DNA from: an uncultured Bacteroides sp.
Lineage (GTDB): Bacteria > Bacteroidota > Bacteroidia > Bacteroidales > Bacteroidaceae
DNA: 37,786 nt
Direction: 5' to 3'
Assembly (NCBI RefSeq): GCF_910585845.1
Contig: NZ_CAJUHF010000037.1
Coordinates: 1 to 37,786, forward strand
In this document: piece by piece, positions 32,218 through 37,786 of the stretch
Position numbering within the stretch: the first letter of the stretch is position 1
How the letters are laid out: each line of letters begins with the position of its first letter
Notes under the pieces: generated by a model
Told to the model about the DNA's origin: nothing
Seen by the model: only the letters and a program-made list of their open reading frames with translations
Database searches by the model: none
Program-made: the position numbers and the translations under genes

Positions 32218-34662
32218 TCAGATGAAAAGATTCAAATTAGCCTCCTCCGCACGTTCGAGGTAAGAGGCTACGCCGCCCAGCGTAACATTATCCAGAAGTT
32301 CTTCCTTCTGTACTCCCATCACATCCATACTCATGGTACAAGCTATCATCTCCACACCATTGTCGATAGCTTGCCGGATCAGGCTTTCCAGACTGTCTAT
32401 CCGTTTCCGTTTCATGATAAGACGCATCATCCGGCTACCGGCACCTGCCATGTTCATCTTAGAGAGTTTAAGTTTGCCACTGTGCGAAGGGAGCATCCAG
32501 CCGAACATCTTGCCGAACAGGTCTTTGGAGACTGCCGGTTTATGAGGTTTCTTGATTACATTCAGCCCCCAGAAGGTGAAGAACATCGTTACCTTTTTGC
32601 CGGTGGAAGCGGCACCATTGGCTATGACGAAAGAAGCAAGTGCTTTGTCCAGATCGTCGCTGAAGACAATCAACGTCTTGTTGTCGGCACTGCCGGATGC
32701 AATACGGTCGGGAGCAGCCTGTTCCTGCTTGCGAATGGTAGCGGCAACTACGCCGTTCTTATTCTCCAAAGCAACAAGTTCCGCACCCGTCATCTTGCAC
32801 CACGAAGAGACATCTTTGCCGAAAGCCTGGTCGGTGGCAGTGATCTGGAGCTGCTCGCCCGTCTTCAGGGTTTCGTAGTTCTTCTTCAGCTGCATCACTG
32901 GTCCCGGACACATCAGACCGCAAGCATCTACTTTCAGCGTAGGAGTTTGGGGATAGGCACATTGGCTATCGGTGTTTTCCGGTGTGCTGGGAATATAAGG
33001 AGAGACTTCCTTTATCGGAGCAGTCGCTACGCTCCAGGTTTTGTAACCGCCTGAGAGGTTGCGTACGTTGGTAAAGCCGTTCTGCACCAGGATGCGGTAC
33101 GCCAGATAGCCGCGTAAACCAACGGCACAGGTCACTACGATAGGCTTCTCTTTCGGCAGTTCATCCAGATGCTCACGCAGTTCATCTACCGGAATATTGA
33201 TGAATCCGGGGATAGAGCCCAAACGGTATTCGTCGGGCGTACGGACGTCAATCCGTACTGTATCGGCTGAAAGTTCGGCTACTTCGCGCCACTGGATGAG
33301 ACATACCCGTCCGGCAAGCACATTGTCCGCCACAAATCCTGCCATGTTCACGGGGTCCTTTGCCGATGAATAGGGAGGCGCATAGGCATGTTCCAGTTCC
33401 ATCAGGTCGCGGATGGTACCACCCTGCCGGATCACTTGTTCCATCATTTCGATACGTTTGTCCACACCGTTGAATCCGACTACCTGCGCACCCAACAGCC
33501 TACCGCTTTCGGGTGCAAACAGAATCTTGATAGACAACGGAACTGACTCTGGATAATAGCCGGCATGTGATGCCCCGTGCGTATAGGAAGAGATGTAGTC
33601 GATATGATTCAGTTTCAACAGTTTCGCATTGGCACCAGTAGTGGCAACCGTCAGGTCGAACACTTTGGCTATGGAGGTTCCGATTGAGCCGCGGTAGACC
33701 TCCTTATTACCGAACACGATGTTGTCCGCCACGATACGTCCTTGCTTGTTTGCCGGACCTGCCAGCGGGATAAGTGCCGGTTGTCCGGTCACAAGGTGCT
33801 TTATTTCGGTGGCATCGCCCAAGGCATAGATGTCCGGATTGGAAGTTTGCAGGTAGTCGTTTACGGCAATGCCGCCCCGTTCTCCGATGGCAAGTCCGGC
33901 TTCCTTTGCCAGTTTAGTCTCCGGACGTACACCAATACTCAACAGAACGAGATCGGTTACGAGCTGCTTACCGCTACGCAAGTGTACGATGACGGCATCC
34001 TCTTTCTCTTCAAAACGGCTGACCCCGTCTTCCAAGTACAGTCCGACACCTTTATCCGTCAATTGTTGGTGTACGATTGCCGCCATCGAGAAGTCTAACG
34101 GAGCCATTACCTGATTTGCCATTTCCACGACATCGACCTGAATGTCCAAGTCATGCAGGTTCTCTGCCATTTCCAGTCCGATGAAACCGCCGCCCACGAC
34201 AATGGCACGCTTGGGGTTTTCTGCATTAACGTAATTCTTTATCGCATCCGTGTCCGGTACGTTGCGGAGAGTGAATATCTTCTTGCTTCCGATACCTTCG
34301 ATGCTCGGACGCAGAGGTTCGGCTCCCGGCGAGAGAACCAGTTTGTCGTATGCCTCGGTGTAGGTCTCTCCTGTAGAGAGATTCTTGACTTCCACCTCCT
34401 TTTTATCCGGTCGGATGACAGTCACCTCCTGCTCGGTGCGGATATCTATGCGGAAGCGGTCGGTGAAGCCTTTCACGGTCTGCACAAACAACTTTTCCCG
34501 TTCGCCAATCGTTCCGCCTATGTAGTAAGGCAGACCACAGTTTGCATACGATACGTACTTCCCTCGTTCAAACAAGATGATACGGGCTTTCTCATCCATT
34601 CTGCGCAGGCGGGCTGCGACGGTAGCCCCTCCGGCTACTCCTCCTATAATCAGGTAATTCAT
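32218..34662 (-). CDS. CoA-disulfide reductase fused to rhodanese, TusA and DsrE domains
   Basis: An 814-residue four-domain protein. FAD/NAD disulfide oxidoreductase 1-445 (GGVAGGATVAARL at 7-19; redox Cys42 in YANCGLPYY; IVVGGGFIGLEMAE). Rhodanese about 450-545 with active Cys512 in TCAVGLRG. TusA-like about 575-645 with CGLMCPGP (Cys581, Cys585). DsrE-like 662-814 with Cys775. Together they would reduce a persulfide or CoA-disulfide and pass the sulfur along Cys512-Cys585-Cys775. It is predicted to be cytoplasmic. It lies 66 bp downstream of marR with a palindrome between, so MarR control is likely. Confidence 0.93.
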   Translation of the reverse strand: MNYLIIGGVAGGATVAARLRRMDEKARIILFERGKYVSYANCGLPYYIGGTIGEREKLFVQTVKGFTDRFRIDIRTEQEVTVIRPDKKEVEVKNLSTGETYTEAYDKLVLSPGAEPLRPSIEGIGSKKIFTLRNVPDTDAIKNYVNAENPKRAIVVGGGFIGLEMAENLHDLDIQVDVVEMANQVMAPLDFSMAAIVHQQLTDKGVGLYLEDGVSRFEEKEDAVIVHLRSGKQLVTDLVLLSIGVRPETKLAKEAGLAIGERGGIAVNDYLQTSNPDIYALGDATEIKHLVTGQPALIPLAGPANKQGRIVADNIVFGNKEVYRGSIGTSIAKVFDLTVATTGANAKLLKLNHIDYISSYTHGASHAGYYPESVPLSIKILFAPESGRLLGAQVVGFNGVDKRIEMMEQVIRQGGTIRDLMELEHAYAPPYSSAKDPVNMAGFVADNVLAGRVCLIQWREVAELSADTVRIDVRTPDEYRLGSIPGFINIPVDELREHLDELPKEKPIVVTCAVGLRGYLAYRILVQNGFTNVRNLSGGYKTWSVATAPIKEVSPYIPSTPENTDSQCAYPQTPTLKVDACGLMCPGPVMQLKKNYETLKTGEQLQITATDQAFGKDVSSWCKMTGAELVALENKNGVVAATIRKQEQAAPDRIASGSADNKTLIVFSDDLDKALASFVIANGAASTGKKVTMFFTFWGLNVIKKPHKPAVSKDLFGKMFGWMLPSHSGKLKLSKMNMAGAGSRMMRLIMKRKRIDSLESLIRQAIDNGVEMIACTMSMDVMGVQKEELLDNVTLGGVASYLERAEEANLNLFI

Positions 34663-34697
34663 ATGATAATTTTATTTGTTTATACTATATATATTTG

Positions 34698-34714
34698 CTA
34701 ATAGAAAATATTAG
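34698..34714. promoter_or_regulatory. Candidate MarR operator
   Basis: CTAATA (34698-34703), a 5-nt spacer and TATTAG (34709-34714) form a 17-bp palindrome between marR and the reductase-like gene, a common operator length for MarR proteins. Binding is inferred. Confidence 0.4.
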
Positions 34715-34717
34715 GGT

Positions 34718-34739
34718 AAAAAAGGGAATTATCCCTTTT
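34718..34739 (-). terminator. Terminator overlapping the marR stop
   Basis: On the minus strand AAAAGGGA, TAAT and TCCCTTTT form a stem-loop followed by a T-run. The marR stop codon TAA lies in the loop. It separates marR from the downstream gene. Confidence 0.6.
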
Positions 34740-35094
34740 CCATACAGTTTTTCAGCTTTTCGAAGAGTTCGTCGAAGCAGAGTTCAGCATTCATCATTTG
34801 CTCTATTTTCGCCTTTCCATCGGAAGTGAGCGAGAAGAACATCTGGCGTTTGTCGTTCCGATTGATATCCCGACGGATGTATCCCTTATTCTCCACTGCT
34901 GTGATCACCTTTGAAACGCGCGAGTTGGACAGTCCGATGTATTCGCAGATCATGCCTGCGGATTTCGTCTCTCCGTCTTTCAGGCAGCAGAGCAACATAG
35001 CTTCGTTAATTGTTATATCATGTACTTCTGCAAAAGTCTTCTCAAACTGATACAAGGTCTTATAGATATCTTTGATGGCACAAATTGATTTCAT
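34729..35094 (-). CDS. MarR-family transcriptional regulator
   Basis: A 121-residue winged-helix protein. INEAMLLCCLKDGE, SAGMICEYIGLSNSRVSKVITAVENKGYI (recognition helix and wing) and RRDINRNDKRQMFFSLTSDGKAKIEQM are typical. The ATG at 35094 is chosen because the longer start at 35124 overlaps the -7 box. Two neighbouring cysteines (CC in LLCCLKDG) might sense thiol stress, which would suit the adjacent sulfur-handling gene; this is speculation. Confidence 0.85.
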   Translation of the reverse strand: MKSICAIKDIYKTLYQFEKTFAEVHDITINEAMLLCCLKDGETKSAGMICEYIGLSNSRVSKVITAVENKGYIRRDINRNDKRQMFFSLTSDGKAKIEQMMNAELCFDELFEKLKNCMEKG

Positions 35095-35121
35095 ATTCTT
35101 AGCATGATGTTTTGATGGGCA

Positions 35122-35129
35122 CAAATATA
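35122..35129 (-). promoter_or_regulatory. marR promoter, -7 box TATATTTG
   Basis: Perfect TAnnTTTG on the minus strand, 27 nt before the chosen ATG. It rules out the start at 35124. Confidence 0.6.
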
Positions 35130-35333
35130 TGGATTATTTCTTGATATAAATAGTGTTTAGTGAAAAATATTTCATTTAAACTATATTCTTTTATAATCAG
35201 CCCATGAAAGAGAGAAAAATACTATTGCTTACCAAATGAAAGAGAACAACCTACCGACAAAGGTAATAACCAAATGTACCGGACTATCTTCGGAAGAAAT
35301 CAGCAAGTTAGAACCACAAAAGCAAGACCATAA

Positions 35334-35399
35334 AATGTTATGAAACAAAAGAAGCAATGTCATGAAGCAAAAGAAATAATGTTTTGATAGAAAAGATTG
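35334..35399. repeat. 22-bp tandem repeat, three units
   Basis: Units at 35334-35355, 35356-35377 and 35378-35399 each begin AATGT and share an A-rich body with AAAAGA. Confidence 0.75.
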
Positions 35400-35485
35400 T
35401 CTCTTTTGTATCGGGACATAGATTGTGGACAAGGGGTTCCTTTCATAGATTATCAATAAGGGGGGATTAATCAGGAAGTTTATTA

Positions 35486-35573
35486 GGAGACTTATCAACA
35501 AAGAAGCAAATGAGTAATAAGCGAGCCTCAAATGATGAGTAAAGAAGCGTCAAGTGAGCAATAAGGAATTGTC
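35486..35573. repeat. 22-bp tandem repeat, four units
   Basis: Units at 35486, 35508, 35530 and 35552. The last three share AAATGA or AAGTGA at the start and TC at the end (AAATGAGTAATAAG, AAATGATGAGTAAAG, AAGTGAGCAATAAGG). The first is the weakest. Confidence 0.7.
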
Positions 35574-35602
35574 AAGTGAAATCTCCTGAAGATTTCACTT
35601 GA
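35572..35602. repeat. Perfect 13-bp hairpin
   Basis: TCAAGTGAAATCT (35572-35584) and AGATTTCACTTGA (35590-35602) pair perfectly around a 5-nt loop. The left arm begins in the last repeat unit of the 22-bp array. Confidence 0.8.
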
Positions 35603-35707
35603 ACCGCTTAAAACTTTGCTTGATATTCGGGAACTCTGTTTGGTCGAGAGAGAAAAAAAAAAGAAAGACAAATCAGAACTTTTTTGAGTGCTGTGGAATA
35701 CCCTTTT

Positions 35708-36160
35708 GGGTTCAAAAAGGGTTCAGGGTTCCTTATGCCCTAATTTTCTGGCACTATTGTACGACTAATAAGAATATATGATTCATCTGATATTTGGTAG
35801 GGGACATCATACAACGGCAATGGCATAACATCTGAATGCATTATTTAATCAGACTCTTCTTGGTAAAAGAGATAGGAATCACACCCTCCAGTCAGATTAT
35901 TGGATTTTCAGCCTGCTGTATGATAGGTTACCGTATCACCCGAAATATCGGATAAACCGAATTTAAGCAGCTTCTAAGGGATAAGGAAACTTTGGTAGGT
36001 TAACCGATATAGAGTGCTTGCATTTATCCGGAAACAAGCACCTCACGAAATATAGGATTATTTTGAGCTTTTATCAATTAGTTTAGACATATTTTTGCGC
36101 ATTTCTATTCAAATGCGGCAAAAATAAGGGCATAAGGAACCTTGAACCTATTTTGAACCT
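35708..36160. repeat. 373-bp segment between 40-bp inverted repeats
   Basis: The left arm is 35708-35747 and the right arm 36121-36160; 35 of 40 positions match when one is reversed, with a perfect 15-bp core GGTTCCTTATGCCCT. Each arm also holds three direct copies of GGTTC. Inside lie a -7 box TATTTTTG (36090-36097) facing right, a 7-bp inverted repeat (GTGCTTG 36014, CAAGCAC 36035), and a hairpin running into the right arm (TTTTTGCGCATTT 36092, AAATGCGGCAAAAA 36111). It could be an invertible segment, a recombination site pair or element termini. Confidence 0.65.
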
Positions 36161-36462
36161 AAATTTCTATTTAGGCGTCTCTTTTAAGTTTATTAATCTA
36201 TTCTCAATCAATTGCTTATATAATAAAACCTTTAATTCGGAATTTTCTTCAAAATATAGCGAAATAGACAAAAATAGATTTTTTAACCTTTGCCAATTTG
36301 AATAAATAATGCTAACATATGAAAACCATTCTTTTTATGGGAAGGCACGCATTTTGCCTGATTTAGCTTTAGAATAATGGCATGTTAATGATGCGAATTA
36401 TTAGGCTAACCGCAGAACTTTTCATTGATTTACAAAAAATGCAGTTGTCTGCTAATTTATTT

Positions 36463-37485
36463 TTAGCGCAATATCCTAACTTGTTTTTGTAGTTCCTCAA
36501 TTCTTTGCATGAACACATCAAACTCCAAAGATTCACCATAAATGAAGAAACGTCTCATATCTGCATAGTCATCTTGCCATGCACCTATAACCGATTCTGG
36601 TATTGTAAAGTTGATGGAAGATGGAGCATGTAAATCATAATTCACATATTTCAAAGCATAATAAGCCTTACGATGCTCAACAATGGCATCATAAAGTTTG
36701 CGATTCGACAAAGCTTCTACACCATATTCTGTGTCCATCAGTTTTTCCAAATCATAAAGATGGCGTGACATTCGGACACTCCGTGGCTTTTCTTTTTGAA
36801 ATTCTTCAGCCAAAAGAAATAGCTTTTCAAGAAATGTACGAGTAGGGACTACGGTTCTGACCAAACTATCTGCATCGGTATCTTCGCCATCAAAACTTTC
36901 ACCTATTAGAGAACGGATTTGTCGTAATTCCGTAGGTTCATTCATTGAAAGACAACTAATTTCAATCTTTACACGTGGAGGAATATAATTTATCGTATCC
37001 TCAAGAATTGACGGATAGTGTAATAGAATTACCGTAGGATCTTTATCTGAATCTATCGGTCGCCATTTTCCTTCTTTATCTTGTACCTAAGATACATTTT
37101 CTATAGTGTAACCAGAAACTCCTACTTCTTTCAAGTTGGCATCTAATTGAGCAGAAAGAGTCTCATGGATATACGCTCGTGATATTTTGCGTAATTTCTC
37201 ACGCTGACTTTTACCAGTCTTCTCAATACCAAAGAATGAATGGCTGATTGCCAAGTCAATATCTTCAGAGAAACGCTCTATGATATTAAAACCTTTTGAC
37301 AACGATGTTCCACCTTTGAAGATTAAAGAGTCACGGCAATCTGTTTGGAATAATGCCTTCAGCGTAATAGTTACCCACCAGTCTTTTTCAATAGCTACCT
37401 GATTAACACCAGGATGTCCTGCTTCCGTTTGCTGTAACATTGCCAAACGGTCTACTATTTCATTATTTAACCATAGTTTTCCCAT
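36463..37485 (-). pseudogene. AbiEii-type nucleotidyltransferase toxin with in-frame TAG
   Basis: From ATG 37485 the frame reads 132 codons, meets TAG (37089-37087), then stays open to 36463, about 340 codons in all. The nucleotidyltransferase motifs are intact: FKGGTSLSKGF (56-66) and SEDIDLA (73-79). The downstream part has KIEISCLS, VRTVVPTRTFLEKLFLLAEE and RHLYDLEKL, which belong to AbiEii/AbiGii proteins. A start at 37539 would overlap the upstream gene, so 37485 is used. AbiEii toxins are paired with AbiEi antitoxins in phage defence. One nonsense codon makes it broken unless TAG is read through. Confidence 0.8.
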
Positions 37486-37499
37486 ATTATAAATCCATT

Positions 37500-37786
37500 T
37501 TAAGCAGTTAGCATTGGTTTTATAATTCGTTTCATCCACGCAGGCATCATATCTACATCCTTAACAAGGGTCTCCTTATCAGTTTCCTTTAACATCAATT
37601 GTCGGATGGCATTCTATTCACTTTCTCCTACATTCTCTTTTTTCAGAGCTTTCAGAGCCTGAACAAGTAAAGAGATGAGACGAGTACCATAACAGAAATT
37701 CTTGGGTACACCTCGTTTTAATACTACTCTTCTAAGTACATGACAAAAATTTGAAAACATCGAATTTTGGGGTATAAGTCGGACGC
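37500..37786 (-). pseudogene. AbiEi/DUF6088-like antitoxin, partial, with in-frame TAG
   Basis: The window edge cuts the gene's 5' part. The frame reads VRLIPQNSMFSNFCHV, then RRGV-type VLKRGVPKNFCYGTRLISL and LVQALKALKKENVGESE, TAG (37616-37614), then NAIRQLMLKETDKETLV and DVDMMPAWMKRIIKPMLTA before TAA (37502). The C-terminal part resembles the antitoxin-like DUF6088 proteins encoded before AbiEii genes in Bacteroidetes. It ends 14 nt before the toxin ATG on the same strand. Confidence 0.6.

Larger units (their letters stand above)
35130..36462. other. 1.3-kb gene-free, repeat-rich region
   Basis: No supportable gene. Open frames at 35229-35531 and 35599-35781 have odd composition and run through the repeats. 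The stretch holds two 22-bp arrays, a perfect hairpin and a 373-bp segment between 40-bp inverted repeats, listed separately. It marks the change from conserved chromosome to an accessory locus. Confidence 0.65.

Noticed and set aside
34689..34696. TATATTTG on the plus strand as a rightward promoter
   Set aside because: No gene lies downstream on that strand; it falls in an A/T run and is probably chance.
35229..35531. 100-residue frame on the minus strand
   Set aside because: Hydrophobic, low-complexity composition produced by the repeat-rich DNA; no family resemblance or clear start context.
1..37786. tRNA, rRNA, CRISPR array or riboswitch
   Set aside because: No cloverleaf, rRNA-like stretch or regularly spaced direct repeats with unique spacers were seen; the tandem arrays have no spacers.

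Overview
The window looks like a Bacteroides (Bacteroidales gut commensal) chromosome. Evidence: repeated perfect matches to the Bacteroides -7 promoter box TAnnTTTG; start codons with A/T-rich leaders and usually no Shine-Dalgarno; lipoproteins with an acidic run after the lipobox Cys; families typical of the order (DUF3256, DUF5715); and an integrase of the Bacteroides conjugative-transposon type. I do not assign a species. There is no rRNA, tRNA or CRISPR array that I can see.

Layout. (1) 1-~2.4 kb: the end of an integrated conjugative or mobilizable element, with a GC-rich noncoding part full of hairpins, an 8-bp-phased repeat array, a small helix-turn-helix protein and a tyrosine recombinase. 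(2) ~2.4-5.6 kb: AT-rich accessory DNA with a small orphan, a lipoprotein, and an overlapping pair of broken genes (polyvalent-kinase-like and ORF6N), followed by a decayed second copy of part of the first. (3) 5.6-35.1 kb: conserved chromosome. This holds two EamA exporters, DUF3256, truA, a DUF5715 lipoprotein with an M15-like triad, nnr, a GH28 enzyme, a POT peptide transporter, the housekeeping string hpt-adk-obgE-pgeF, a secreted EreA/ChaN-like protein, a B3/4 protein, an M23 peptidase, phoH-purC-menG-aroE, an alpha/beta hydrolase, TPM and LemA proteins, a lipoprotein beside a PagL-like outer-membrane protein, an ECF sigma factor with a probable membrane partner, and a four-domain CoA-disulfide-reductase/rhodanese/TusA/DsrE fusion next to a MarR regulator. 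(4) 35.1-37.8 kb: a 1.3-kb gene-free, repeat-rich stretch, then an AbiE-type toxin-antitoxin pair in which each gene carries one in-frame TAG.

The genes fall into local units: truA with an exporter; hpt to pgeF for purine salvage and ribosome or cell-wall quality control; purC-menG-aroE for purine, menaquinone and aromatic synthesis; TPM and LemA as envelope proteins; sigma plus membrane partner; MarR plus sulfur-handling fusion.

The most unusual structure lies between genes. Tandem arrays with the same 22-bp period but different sequences occur at three intergenic loci (7.3, 13.4-13.8 and 35.3-35.6 kb). Large palindromes sharing ATCTGTG occur at 16.6 and 32.1 kb, with a smaller relative at 30.9 kb. 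7-bp repeats abut start codons. A 373-bp segment near 36 kb is flanked by 40-bp inverted repeats. The best candidates for something new are that segment, the paired TAG codons in the AbiE genes, and the 22-bp array family. All coordinates and alignments were made by eye.
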